NCBI GenBank assembly: GCA_947179155.2
Contig: OX359266.1
Location: forward strand, 41,689,039 to 41,753,038
Reading direction: 5' to 3'
Origin: Hedera helix
Taxonomy: Eukaryota; Streptophyta; Magnoliopsida; Apiales; Araliaceae
DNA length: 64,000 nucleotides
The translations under genes and the position numbers were made by a program. The notes under the pieces were generated by a model, which was not told where the DNA came from, made no database searches, and worked only from the letters and a program-made list of their open reading frames with translations. Every line of letters starts with the position of its first letter. The stretch's first letter is position 1. Positions 24,193-35,932 of this stretch are shown here, piece after piece.

Positions 24193-24216
24193 CCAATAGG
24201 AGATTTCCACGTCATC
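24193..24216 (-). promoter_or_regulatory. ER-stress element (ERSE) overlapping a UPRE-like site
   Basis: CCAAT at 24193-24197, nine spacer bases, then CCACG at 24207-24211: an exact match to the ERSE consensus CCAAT-N9-CCACG. The second half continues as CCACGTCATC, whose reverse complement contains TGACGTGG, as in plant unfolded-protein-response elements. The site lies about 95-118 bases upstream of the isomerase ATG (24098). In plants NF-Y and the bZIP factors bZIP28/bZIP60 act through such elements on ER folding genes. A further CCACGTC lies at 24180-24186. Confidence 0.75.
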
Positions 24217-24355
24217 TTGGAAAATTTAGTTGCGGGAAAATCTTTATGGATGGATGGTAGGTTGACTTTGACCTGGCTATTTTGTGGCATTGAGTTCGTT
24301 TTTTCCTTAATAATTCATTCATCCCTCAATAGAAGAGGAAGGATTTTTTTAAGTA

Positions 24356-24602
24356 CTTCCTCGGTTTTAAATAATAAGATTATTATTAGATTTTAAAAAA
24401 TTAATTTATAATATTTTTAAATTTAAAATTAATATAATTTATTAATTTTTTTAAAATAATTAATAGTACATTTTAGATAGTTTATAATATTTATAATTAT
24501 ATCGACATAAACTAAAAGAATTCGTGTAAATTTTAAATTTAAAAATATTTAAAATTGACTTTTTAAAAGTCGATATTAATTTTATAATTTAAAACGGATA
24601 AG
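24356..24602. mobile_element. Stowaway MITE with TA target duplication
   Basis: The 247-bp element is flanked by TA (24354-24355 and 24603-24604). The left end cttcctcggttttaaataat and the right end read inverted, cttatccgttttaaattata, match well over the first 25 or so bases. There is no coding sequence. Confidence 0.8.
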
Positions 24603-24604
24603 TA

Positions 24605-25920
24605 TTTCTTTTTAATATTAATCTCTTTTAAAAACATAAAACTGAGCACATATGTTCAGTTTTCTCTTGTTTTATTTCACATAACCATAAATGTTTGATA
24701 ATTACACAATAAATTATGTTTAGATAATAGTGTTTAATAATTATGTTTAAATAATTTTTTTTTTTTATTTTATGAAGTGGCGATGTTTGAAATTTTGGGT
24801 TGGCAAGATTCAATGTGTACTCTATTAAACTAAAAATGGCTCCTTGTATGGCAACTTTTCATTTTTTTTTAATTTTTTTTTAACTTTTTAAATATCAACA
24901 TATATTTTTCTTCAATTTTTTCAAAATAAAAACAGTTACAAAGAAACAAACTCAAACTTTCAACAAAGTGTACATTAGTAAGGTCCTAATTTAGCTTTAA
25001 AAAAAGTAAGGTCCTAATTTTTATTTATTTATTTATTTTTTTGGTAAGTTCAGCTGAAATCTTAACATTCCTGCCTGAATGGATCCCCCGACCTCTTAGA
25101 CTCAAGAGCCTTTAAGTAGTTGTTTTACCACTTGAGCCAAGAAGCCTTTGAAATCTTTGATGTCTTCTTGTAATCGTTTTCAATAATGACATGAAAAGTA
25201 TTATTATTTTAATGTTTTAAATAATTTTTTATATCAATTTAAAATAATAAATCTACTATTAGTAAATTACATCTTTTAACTTATCCAAATTTTTTATATC
25301 AATTTAAAATAATAAATCTACTATTAGTAAATTACATCTTTTAACTTATCCAAAGAATGAGAGAGTATAAAAATGTTTCTTCTTAATTTCATAATATTAG
25401 TAAAATACCACGTGCTACTCCGTGCAGAGTACAGAGTCTTATTCTTAATTTTTAAATTTTATATTTTAGTTAATATTTTTTTGTATAATATTATTCCTAA
25501 ATACACTCGAAGATTTCTAAAAGGAGGTTTGAATAGATTCTTTAATTTTTTTAAAGAGTTATTATCAAGTAATTAAGTATGTTAAATTTATTTGATTTGT
25601 ACATCGAAATATAAGTTTGAAAAACTCCTTTAAATATTGAATAAAAATCATAAATTTAAATTTAGTGAATGTGCATATATAAGTTACAAATGAAAATATA
25701 AAGTGACAGAAAAATAATATGCAAAAAGTAAAAAATACAAAATAAATAAATAAAAGATTCGAAGTACAAAAATCTCTTAATAATCTCTTATACTCCTAGT
25801 CATTTATTGTCTCTTAGACTATCCTTTTTGTGGCTTAATATTTTGATATTATTTTGTCATTTCATTATATTTTGTGTGTAAACTCTCTTTTTATTTCTGA
25901 AATGGGGTGTTAAATAAATT
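24605..25920. other. AT-rich intergenic region, no gene
   Basis: No coding signal. Around 25070-25150 a block (cccccgacctcttagactca) resembles dispersed plant repeat sequence. A tandem duplication at 25226-25353 is listed separately. Confidence 0.5.
25226..25353. repeat. 64-bp tandem duplication
   Basis: A block starting tttttatatcaatttaaaat and ending cttttaacttatccaaa occurs twice head to tail with essentially no differences. The near-identity suggests a recent duplication. Confidence 0.9.
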
Positions 25921-28100
25921 TTAAAACATTCCTATCTCTAATAGGAATAGAAAAGAGAAATATCATTTTTCTTTTCTATTTCTATAAAAAAAAAATTGAG
26001 AAATTATTTATATCACTTATAAATTCACTCACAACAATTCACTTTTATTAAATCTCGATGGATTCCACACACAAAAAAATCATGTAACAAAAATATTACA
26101 AAGATATAGTTGAGAAAAAAACATATGAAAAATCTAAGGCCAAAAATACTCGAAAACGATAATAATATTGTTTAAAAAATAACAAACACATCCGTACAAT
26201 GATCATTCAATGATTTGAAATTGATGACTTAAAAGGCATATATTTGAATCTTACAGAGTCTAATATTTATAATGTGTTTGTCATTTTCTTGAGTTTAGTA
26301 CAGTATTTTTTTTTTAATTTGATTGTTTAAAAATTATTTTATTGTCATATGTATGACTTAATTTTATTTATAATTAATATTGAATTTACTTTATTTTTCC
26401 ATGTTTCATTAAAGTTGCATTGGTAACATAAACATAAATCAAATAAAATCCACTAATTAAAAACATTATCAAGTAATGGTTCAAAAAGAAACATTCGAGG
26501 AATGTGATGCCATAGAATGTTTGAAGATGAGAAAAATATCGTCTAAAAAAATAACAAAAAAAGGGTTGCAACAAAACCAAAGAGTTACCTATGTTATCCA
26601 TAAATAATTGTTATATGTGTTTTTTTTAATAAGTTTATTTAGTTTATATATCTTAACAAATTTATATAAGATAATTTTATTACTACAATTTTATTAAAAG
26701 TATTAAGATGTCGAGAAAACTTCTTAACATATCACACAATTTAATTATATTAATATTAGTCGTGAATTTTATTATTAAATTAATATCCTAACTAATTTAA
26801 TTCATTAAAATTTTACCAAATCACATAATTAATTTTATTAATAATATATGTGAATTTAAAACATAATAATTGTAACATTAGTTAAAAAATTATCGTAGAT
26901 TCATTCCTTACTAATTGTAATAACTAAATTAAAACTTGAGTTTCATAATTCTATTCAAATTAGAATTTCAAGCAAATTTTGTCAATATAAACACTAATAT
27001 AGAATTTTATTACAAACTTAAATAAAATTAAAATAATTATTTTCACATAAGTATAACAAAATAAATCTACAATAACTCATTCAAATATTTAGCTAAATAA
27101 TTGATTGAAAGAACTTACAATATATAATTCAGTCATTAGTTATTTGAATAAATATTTAACTATTTAAAAGCTACAACTATATTCTCGAAATCACAATTAA
27201 TTTTTAAATTATTAATATAAATAAATTATTATTCATGCCATCTCGTACTTCACACAGGGTTGGTGAACTTGTATAATTAAAAGTACAATCTTGATTTGAT
27301 TTTACCAATTTTTGGTTCAGCTTTCTTATTCATATTAACAGAAGTATTATTTAAATATGTATCAATTAAATACCATCCAAATTTAAAAATATTCCTATTT
27401 ATAATAGGAACAAACGAAATAAAGATCTTTTTCTTTTCTATTCAAATTAGTATAAGTATTATATAAATTTATAATAATTAAATATATACTAGTCAAATTT
27501 ACGAGGTATTGAAAAAAAAAAACTCAACCATTCTTTAATAGAAAAAATAGCTTTTAAAAGAATTTTTATTTTTGATTTTACCAATTTAATTATATTTTTT
27601 TTTATCACAATTTGATATAATTAATTAAGAAAATATAACAAGTTATAGTATATATTACATAAATTTATTAAAACTTAAAATTATATCAAATTATTGAATT
27701 GATTGTATTAATAATATATGTAATTTTTTTTAAATATAATAATTAAAAAATTAGTTAAAAAATTATAGTACCAACTAATTGTCATAACTAAATTAAAATT
27801 TATTAGATCGAGTTTGGGTTTCATAACTCTATTTGAATTAAATTTTCAAGTAAATCTTGTCAATATAAACACTAATATAGAATTTTATTACAAGCTTAAA
27901 ATCTATAATATATAATTTAATATTTATTATTTAAATAAATATTTAATAATCTAATAACTACAATTATCTTATCAAAATCCTAATTAATATTTATCTATTT
28001 AATAATAAACCATTATCTATATCGCCTGTGTTTCGCACAGGATTGATGAATCCGTTTAAATAAAAATAATATATTAATATTATATAAGATGATCCTAGTT
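25921..28100. mobile_element. Two diverged copies of a Helitron-like AT-rich repeat
   Basis: Blocks repeat in the same order about 0.8-1.5 kb apart. aataggaatag..cttttctatt is at 25940 and 27410, and gtcaatataaacactaatat is at about 26980 and 27860. A terminal hairpin block follows each: cttcacacaggg at 27249, and cctgtgtttcgcacagg at 28025-28041 with a 6-bp stem. Hairpins of this type near an end are typical of plant Helitrons. No TC or CTRR end can be fixed, and no protein is encoded. Confidence 0.4.
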
Positions 28101-28801
28101 TGATTATTTTTTTTATAAAATTATAATATTAATTTTAGTTTTCTTATAAAATTATATTATTAATTTTTATTTTAATTTGGATGAATAAATAAATAAAGAT
28201 AACTTAACTCGTAAAAAAAGTAAAAGGTGAAACTAAAAAATAAGTGAACCAAAAAAATGTTAAACTAAAAATAAAAAAAAGAACTAAATTATCTATTTAA
28301 TTATAATATAAATAAATAGACGTGCATAATTCGACATATTTTTCAAGAAACTAGAAACTAAAACCAAATTAAAACCAGACCCGGATCCAAAGAATCGGGG
28401 GAACCGGGTTGTCACAGACCTCCTAGCGGCTAGCAGTTTCAGAATCCGGAGGTTGAAATTAGTAATGCATGAAGGAGGAAATTAGGGCAACTAGGCCTTC
28501 TACCTCAAACTGAAGGTCAGTTCCCAAGCTTTGTATCCCTTGTGTGTGTTCCGTTCTTTCAAGTTTTCATATGCATGTATATGTAAAATTTATGTATGTA
28601 TAAACTGTTGCTTTTACTTGAAGCAGAACATTAAGAATCAGTGCTGGGCTATGCGTAATTTATCTTTAGTGATTAATTTTCTCTTATCTGGAAGGACTTC
28701 TTATTCCAAGTAAATTTATTGTAATTAATTTATTTATTTCAGTTTCTGTGTAGCGTCCACCAACTGTTTGTCTAAATTCCTGACTGGACAGATATAAAAC
28801 T
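28101..28801. other. Upstream region and likely 5' UTR of the RNase P subunit gene
   Basis: The first 250 bases are featureless and AT-rich. From about 28380 the sequence becomes less AT-rich (gaatcgggggaaccgggttg) and may hold the promoter and a first untranslated exon ending AACTGAAG|GTCAGT at about 28515. An acceptor tttatttcag at about 28740 would lead into the coding exon. This leader intron is inferred only from splice-site words. Confidence 0.4.
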
Positions 28802-30168
28802 ATGGGCAAAAAAGGATCACATAAGAAAGGACAGAATTTAAGTAATTTGCCTAAGAGTTCAATAACGCTGAGAGAAGAATCTACTGGAAAGAGACAAACC
28901 AATATCAGTGCAAAGTCCATATTGAAATTACAGCATATAAAGAACCTCGCAACTTGGGCAAGTGGCGAAGCCTCGGTATCTTCATTGGGCGCCTTCTTCG
29001 GGCACCGTTTGGCCACCTGCGCTGAGGTTTTAGGGACACCTACTGACCCATCAGTCTTTACTTGCCAGAGGTTTGGGTTTCTCTCTCCCATTGTATAAAC
29101 ATCAGACTTATTGTCTACTTCAATGTGTTATGAGTGCTTTTTCAGTAGTAGTAGTTTGGATTGGGAAAGACTTTGTTGGTTTAAAGACATTAGAATATCA
29201 ATATTTGGTCATTTGTAAGTGGCAATGTTGTAATTGTTTGTTTTACTGCGTGATCATTCATGCAAACTTGGTTAACAATATGGAGACTGCAATTTACGCT
29301 CTTGTTTGTTCTCTTTCATTTCCAGTATAGGAGTATATGATAACTTTATATACTGATAACATACTTTTGGATCTGAAATGCCATAGTTTAACTATGTACA
29401 TCAACCTTCATTCAATTGTTTTTCTAAATGTTGTTTACATCTGTCGTCTAATTTGTTAATATGTATGACATGCTGAAAGATTTAAATTATTTGTGTAATT
29501 ACTTATTGTTCTTGATTATATTTCTAATTTTTTACAGCTGTGAATCTATTCTTCGACCTGGCTGTAATTGTACGATCCGAATTGAAAAGAACAGAGCAAA
29601 GGTGAAGGGTAGACACAAGAACTCTAAACTTCCCTCACAGAACAATGTTGTCTACAAGTGCCATTTCTGTTCACATCGTAATTTGGTAAGAGGGACACCT
29701 AGAGGTCACATGAAAGAGTTATATCCACCAAAGGCTAAAGCACTTTCAAAATTAGAACCTTCTAATAACACACTTCCAAAGTCTGCAATCTCCGGGATTG
29801 GCTCTTTGGTTAATGCTGAGGTTAATAAGAAGGGTGAGTCTACTTCAGTGACGGGTACTTTGGAGAATGTTGAGGTTGCTGCGACAGATGTTCTGAAAGA
29901 TAATCAGGTCACAAATAGTCCAGCAACTCCGCTGGTGAGAGTAGGCACTACTTTGTTGGAGGCAAGGAGTAAAAATAGGAGTAGATCAAAAACAAAAAAA
30001 GCAGCTGAATCCGAAAGCAGTTCTGCAGTCGTGGATGCAGAAAAAGCTATCAGCGCATCCAGTAAGCGGAGGAGAAAATCTTGGACTAGTCTTAAAGAAA
30101 AGGCAGAGAGTAGCGATCATGTTAATCGACGGAAATTGACCAACTTAACAATCCCATTCTTCATATAA
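28802..30168 (+). CDS. RNase P/MRP protein subunit, Rpr2/Rpp21/SNM1 family
   Basis: Two coding exons, 28802-29070 and 29538-30168, join in frame to 299 residues. The junction makes the first zinc knuckle: CQSC at residues 88-91, with the serine codon split by the intron. A second pair, CHFC, lies at 131-134, giving the Cys4 zinc site of the Rpr2/Rpp21 family. The basic N-terminus (MGKKGSHKKGQ) and a basic C-terminal tail (SSKRRRKSWTSLKEKA) fit RNA binding or nuclear location. Family members help RNase P or MRP process tRNA and rRNA precursors, though plants also have a protein-only RNase P. The tail of about 150 residues is longer than in yeast or human proteins and of low complexity. The start is the first ATG of the exon, after a stop in the leader. 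Confidence 0.88.
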
Positions 30169-30281
30169 GTGTGTCATGTTAAATTTATAAAGTGCTGCTA
30201 AGATTTAAGAAGGAAACTCCAACTTTGGTTCCTTTTTTTTTTTTTTTTGGGATGTTGTGCCATTTGTCTCTCTCTCTCTTC

Positions 30282-30317
<36 letters not shown>

Positions 30318-31294
30318 ACATTGATGTTAACTTTGTTTCCCAAATTTCCAAACTAATGTCTTGATTTCCCTTCTCTTATGCTTGTTTAGGCATAATTATA
30401 CTGATTTGTTGAATGTATTCTGGCTTTGCTTATATGTCTGATGAATGAAAATCATGTGCTAGGGGGTCTATCATATCAACGACTGATTAACATAGACACG
30501 TCATTTTTTTCCTTCCAATAAAGGCCTCAAAAATACTCTTTTGATAGGGCAATTCTTACTAGTCCACTGGTGGATTTTTTTCTTCTTCTAATACAATTCT
30601 AATTACCAATTGCTCTCGATAATCTGAGCTATACTGGCAGATGTACATACTCGGGGTGTTCAAAAATGAAAAAGGTGCGAAGCTCCTGTTATATGCCAAC
30701 TCCCTTTTCGATGTATGGACTGCTATATTGTAAAACGGACTTGCTCACTGAGGACTGAGAATGCCTCACTTATACGGATGTGATCGGTAGTTTTGCCATG
30801 AAAACTGATCTCAGTCTGACTTGGTAACGTAACAGAAGAGAGTCCATTTCCAGCTTTTAAAATTAGATCTAAACCAAATCAACTGCAAATTTTTTAGTTC
30901 AATCCCACAAGCAACAAGTTTTGCGACTCTGGTTCTTCACTCTATCCCAAGTTTTGCACTTTCAGTTTCTCTTTTTTAGCTTTCATATATGTAATGATAA
31001 TATCATCATATACAGCCAAATTCTGCGTCATGCCCTAAATATTTTTCCGTATCGTCCTGGGAAGAAAGACTATATAACAAGTTGTTAAAGCAAGAAAGAG
31101 TCGATCAATGCCAGTCAGGCAATTCATACATTTTGAACCCAGTTGGCACTAATCATCAATTTTGTCTCATCCCAAAATGCTTCCGCATAATCCATGTGAT
31201 GCCCCGCCTCAACTCCCGCCATTCTTGTACATAAATACACAACACTAGTTGGAATCTTGGTTTATACTTTGAGAGCAAATAATTTCAGCTTGTG
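30169..31294. other. Intergenic region with poly-C tract
   Basis: Contains a T-rich run (30232-30248), about 36 C bases (30282-30317), and the promoter of the small gene that follows. A TATA-like tacataaata lies at about 31229-31239, some 60 bases before the ATG. Otherwise nothing is seen. Confidence 0.5.
30282..30317. repeat. Poly-C tract (about 36 bases)
   Basis: An unbroken run of C just after the RNase P subunit gene. The exact count may be a sequencing or assembly approximation. Confidence 0.85.
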
Positions 31295-31597
31295 ATGGGA
31301 AATTTGAGAGAGAGAAAGACGGTGGCAATGCAGAAGATTATAATAAAATGCTGTAAAAAGTTGAAGATGTTAACAACATCATCTCATTGTCATGATAACA
31401 AAAGCTCTGTTGATCATCATAAACAATCAAATCCTGCTACTACTTCAGTTTCACCTCCTCGTCCTATTTATTGCGACGAGCTCTATGTCTCAGCAAAGAA
31501 GGGTGGAGGCAAGAATGAAGTTGATGCTGGTTCTTTCATAGCTTACCAGATTGCTGCACAAACTCACTTTACCATGAGGCCTAACATCTACATCTGA
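31295..31597 (+). CDS. Small plant protein of unknown function (100 aa)
   Basis: A single-exon frame of 100 residues from the ATG at 31295. It has a basic N-terminus with two cysteines (MGNLRERK, IIIKCCKKLKML), a His/Ser/Pro-rich middle, and a clearly structured C-terminus (PIYCDELYVSAKKGGG, then DAGSFIAYQIAAQTHF). No signal peptide or membrane segment is apparent. A TATA-like element lies about 60 bases upstream. Start and stop are both in place and base use is less AT-rich than the flanks, so I take it as real. I do not recognise the family. Confidence 0.6.
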   Translation: MGNLRERKTVAMQKIIIKCCKKLKMLTTSSHCHDNKSSVDHHKQSNPATTSVSPPRPIYCDELYVSAKKGGGKNEVDAGSFIAYQIAAQTHFTMRPNIYI

Positions 31598-32129
31598 TCA
31601 GAGAGAAAAGAAATCCCAACGTTTTACTAAGCATCAACTATTTTCTTGTGGCAAATATTGAGAGATTGTGAGAACAAGTTTGTGAAATGGTTGTAGGTGA
31701 CTTACAGCTAATTGTTATTGTTTCATGTTCTTCTAGTATGAAAATGTTCAAAAAGGACTAACCATCTCATCAATATTATTATCATGGTTCAACGTAGTCC
31801 CTTCGATCTTCTATATGTTACAAATTCGATGGCGACATCTTTTCAGTCGTATAAATCAATCGATCCCCAAAACTTATCTTTTAAATTCAATACTTAGCAA
31901 TTAGCATCAAGATGCATAGAAACATTGGATTGCTGAGCAGGACAAAATCAGAGATACTCACATGAATGGAAACTAAAAGGGAATTTATATTTCATTTATT
32001 TCATTAAAGGTTAAAGTTACATTGGACTGTGCTTATTCACAACAAAATCAAACGACAGAGCACTAAAAGAAGAGACAACACTTTGGACATTTAAACTAAA
32101 ATTCACACAGCTTTTCCTAGTCCATGTTA
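31598..32129. other. Intergenic, no gene
   Basis: Probably the 3' UTR of the small gene, then AT-rich sequence. No further feature is supported. Confidence 0.5.
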
Positions 32130-32964
32130 TCATTCAAGCCTAAAGAAAGCCATAAGAGGATCATAAACAGCTTGCTTATTCACAGCCATGACATAATCTG
32201 CATGAGCGTAATCCTCTCTATTGAAAGACCAACTTGTCTCCATCATGTTTTTTTACTTTCGTGCTAAAGCTGCACATCATGGACATCGGAAAGAGCATCC
32301 GCCCCTCCATAAGCGAGGAATAGTGGAAGGTCATTTGGAATGCTTATCATGTCGTAGGCTGGAGGAGTGGGCTGCCCATAATGTTTCCTGTTCTCATCCT
32401 CATCATCATAATCATACATTTGTATAGTTCCTTTTCTAATCACTGTTCATAAAAGCTCATAATCAGATCCTAGCTACTAGTTTTCCCTACAGTCAGATTT
32501 TTTTCTAGTGAATTTTCAGATAACTATAAAATCTTGGCTATTAAGTTTATCTTTTCTTTTATTTTCTGTAGAGATTGCTTTATCGCATGACAAACTTAGG
32601 TCAGATGAACTCGATTAACTTTAACCTATCTAATTGTGGCAGTTGTATGGATCCTTGTTCTTTTGTCTACATTGTGCAAAATCATTTCGTTGAATAAATC
32701 AAAGATACCAAGTTTTCTTTGTCGGGGCCTTGTCCATTTAGAGCAGCAATGCGACAAAGAACAGAAATTTAGTTATACTTACTCTGAGGCGCATGAATCA
32801 TGTTCTTCGTTGATGTTGGCTGCGGCTCATGTTCCAGAAAAAAAACTGACAACGGACGATTTCAGACAACAGCTCTGACCTACAGTCATAATGCACGATA
32901 TCTCAGTAATAGAAGCTAAAGTTTTTGAGGTCAAGCCTCAAGGAGCTAATATGAAAACTAGGAG

Positions 32965-33037
<73 letters not shown>

Positions 33038-34506
33038 CACACACAGAGACACACTATCTGTGAAAGAAGTGAGCAAGTCTGTGCAGTCAACCCTGGTTTA
33101 GCACAGATACTCTTGAGAAGATTGATTACAGCATCCCTGGTCAACCAGGAAAAAAAAAACTATTTTCATAAATCTCATTCGGCAAGCATAATACATTAGC
33201 ATGTATTTTCTCTATGCATTTCATAGAAAAGGGACCTAATTATTAACTAAATTGAAACATTTTGGACAGTTTGGGAATCTGAGAAATTCAATATGCTTAT
33301 TTTTTAAACTACAGAGTTGGGCAAGAAGTCTGAAATTACCATTCCATATATAATACAACTATCTCAAGCCTAAAAATGTTTTAAGATTCTTATATCAGAA
33401 TCTTAAAGAATAAAATAAATAAAGATCTTCAAAACTATGTTGTATTAAAAACATGGGGGGAAAAATAATGGTCTATAGTTCGGCAAGAAAGTGGTCAGCA
33501 GCGTTTCTTGCCAGAGGGGAGGTCATCTGATTGACATAAGCAATTGGACTAAGAAGTGCAGCTGATCTTAGCATGCTGACAAGCTGCCCTTTCGAGAATG
33601 AAGCCAGAGAAATCAAGTTTCCTACAAAAGATCAAAAAAGTAAGCATAACCAGTATCAATTGAGAGGCTCAAGGAGCAAATTAAGAAACACAATCAAAGC
33701 ACAAATTTACCAGGGAATGCCCAACATAATGCAGTTTCAGCCCTGTTTGATCATTAACATACTGAAATGTAGCAGGAAGGTCATAAGCTACCAACTCATC
33801 CCATGTTCAATCCCAATAAGCCTACAAAAATATAGACAAGAAAGTAATTTATAAAAAGAATTTGAGAGTCGAGAAAGGAGACGTATGTAGTGGCCTGTGG
33901 GAAGAAAGCTAACCGTGTCATCAGTACTCAGAGATGTACGCCCATGGCTGTATTTAGTTCCACAGGTGCTAGCAATCCACACATCGAACCCATTATCTGC
34001 CAAGAGCAATGCCAAAGATTGATCTGGAGGACTCAGCAACCATGTTATCCCATCCTGCCACCACAATCATTACGTGTTCTATAAACACAGTTTTTCAAAT
34101 CAAATTGCAAGAAAGCAAAACAAATTCGCTCACCATCAAGAGGCCATGCTGCAGTAGGACTGGTGGCCTGTTCCCTGTACTACCACATGACCGTCCCTGT
34201 GGAATATTCTGCATGCTGAGAATATAACCATCTTCTGTTGTCACCTGAAACCAAGTGTTCGACATCAGATTAAAGCGATAGTTCCTGTAATAAACCTCGT
34301 AATTTGAGCAATATAAAGATTTGGAATATTACCGTGTGTTCTTGACAGACATAGCCTTGAGGATCAACCACTGATTTGCAAATGCCATCATCAGATACTG
34401 CAGATATGCCTTTCTGGCCTTTGACTGAGAATAAATTTGTTCTGGTTCCGACAGCTGACCCACAGAACAGAATCAGTAGAATAATGGAGGCTAAACTGTT
34501 GGCCAT
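32130..34506 (-). pseudogene. Acid lipase (triacylglycerol lipase 2-like) pseudogene
   Basis: The first three exons are intact: 34506-34333 (signal-peptide-like start MANSLASIILLILFCGSAVG, then DGICKSVVDPQGYVCQEHT), 34244-34134 (VTTEDGYILSMQNIPQGRS, VLLQHGLLM) and 34054-33914 (DGITWLLSPPDQSLALLLA). Exon 4 (33821-33711) reads AYWD-stop-TWDELVAYDLPA: a TGA at 33809-33807 stands where the family has Trp. It ends in YVGHSL, the start of the nucleophile-elbow motif GHSLG. Exon 5 (from 33621, LISLASFSKGQLVSMLRSAA) joins out of frame by one base and soon meets a stop. The next stretch is lost or replaced, and the C-terminus reappears at about 32430-32130 (QPTPPAYDMISIPNDLPLFL to YDPLMAFFRLE) with a stop and several frameshifts. 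Relatives are secreted or vacuolar acyl-ester hydrolases; this copy cannot make one. Confidence 0.9.
32966..33043. repeat. (AT)n and (AC)n compound microsatellite
   Basis: About 30 AT units followed by acacacac (33029-33044), inside the lost part of the lipase pseudogene. Confidence 0.9.
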
Positions 34507-35823
34507 ATTTAGTGGCTTTACTCCTGCTATATGTCAACACCTAACAACCATGAATTCTTTATAGTCGATGAATGACATATACAAACAGAAAAGAGTATAT
34601 GATTATTAAAATGCTTTCAAAACATCCTATGTAAAAGACATGCACTTTTACTTCAATCGAGGCATCTAATTGAGACTTCTAATTGAAAGCCGCTTGTTAG
34701 TTTTCATCGATGCAACAATCCGATATTTTTAAAAAAAATCATAGTTACTTTCATCAATGTAGTTGATCAGGCCAATGTAGTTGGATATGTATTCAATTAA
34801 AAACATGTGCAACACAAAAATAATATTATGTCTGTTGCTTTTGTCTACAGCCCAGGTATTGAAGATGTTAGTTCTAATTTCCAGATAAAACACAGATATC
34901 TACCCCCATCTACATCTTTCTGAATATTTTACATGTCAGCAGACCTTTTTTCCCCTTGAATGCTGTCTTGGTCATTTTTGCATTGACAACAAATCAACTT
35001 CTAAGTTATAACAAAAAAAAGGTCCTTTATTCTTCTTTTGCAATCCAATTCTGATAAAGTAAACAAACCTGCACCGGAGCTACCTGTCAGATACATCTAT
35101 TTTTCTTGAAGAATTATTGCAGTCATGTAAATGAGAAGTATTTTTGTAAAGCACATACAAGAAAATCTGCGACTTTCAGCGGTAGGAGTAGATTGCAGTC
35201 GATATGCAGAAATACAGAATCACATGTATCTGAGCGCACTGGGGACTGGAAATTTAAGTCTAAAAATTAAACATTTCATATACTCCATAAATGAATTACA
35301 GACATTATGAACGTCCTGGGGAAAATGCAGCTATCAGGATCAAGACAATAAAACAAACATGATTATAGAGTAGTTACAGAATCGCACTACGATCAGATAT
35401 AGGGAAGCAAATTGATGGAACGAAAAAAACAAAAGATAATTATAAAAAAAAAAGTTGCTCCATTTTGACAGATAATCTCTACTTAATAAACAAGTAACTA
35501 ATTGTCTTCAGAGACTGAAGTAATGCAAAAAAAGTGAAGATCCATCGATGTTAAAATTAAAAAAAATGAAACCCAAGTGCAAAAAATAAAAGTACAATCG
35601 TAGCAGAAAACAAAGAAAGTAAACACACTGAGACAAGATTCAGTGAAAGACAAAACAGTGGATTATATTTCTTCTCAGGCAGTTGAGTACAAAAAAAATC
35701 CAATGTTTATATAAACTATGTTAATAATGTTATAATAAAATTAAATAAAATTAAAAAATCAGCTGTAATTCACAGCATTTTTTGCAAGTTCAATATCCAT
35801 TAACACACAGGATGAGCTTTGCA
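34507..35823. other. Intergenic, no gene
   Basis: AT-rich with A tracts; no coding stretch or repeat structure recognised. Confidence 0.5.
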
Positions 35824-35932
35824 GGTAGTACGTGCATCGCGAGCATCCTTTGCCAGTACTACTGATGTTTTAACTGCAATATCTGGCAATTTGGGTCATG
35901 TCAATGATCTTCTTAGGAACCTGAGAGGCCAG
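35824..35932 (+). other. Orphan exon-like segment, cut by a solo LTR candidate
   Basis: After an acceptor-like gagctttgcag the frame reads VVRASRASFASTTDVLTAIS and continues to NDLLRNLRGQ, helical in character. It stops exactly where the LTR-like sequence begins (tgttggg at 35933). I cannot name the protein. It may be a relic of a gene broken by the retrotransposon, or a captured exon. Confidence 0.35.

Noticed and set aside
28684..29091. 135-codon minus-strand ORF
   Set aside because: It is the antisense shadow of the first coding exon of the RNase P subunit gene.
32636..32878. 80-codon plus-strand ORF within the lipase pseudogene
   Set aside because: No recognisable domain; it sits in the lost part of the lipase and could be inserted or random sequence.
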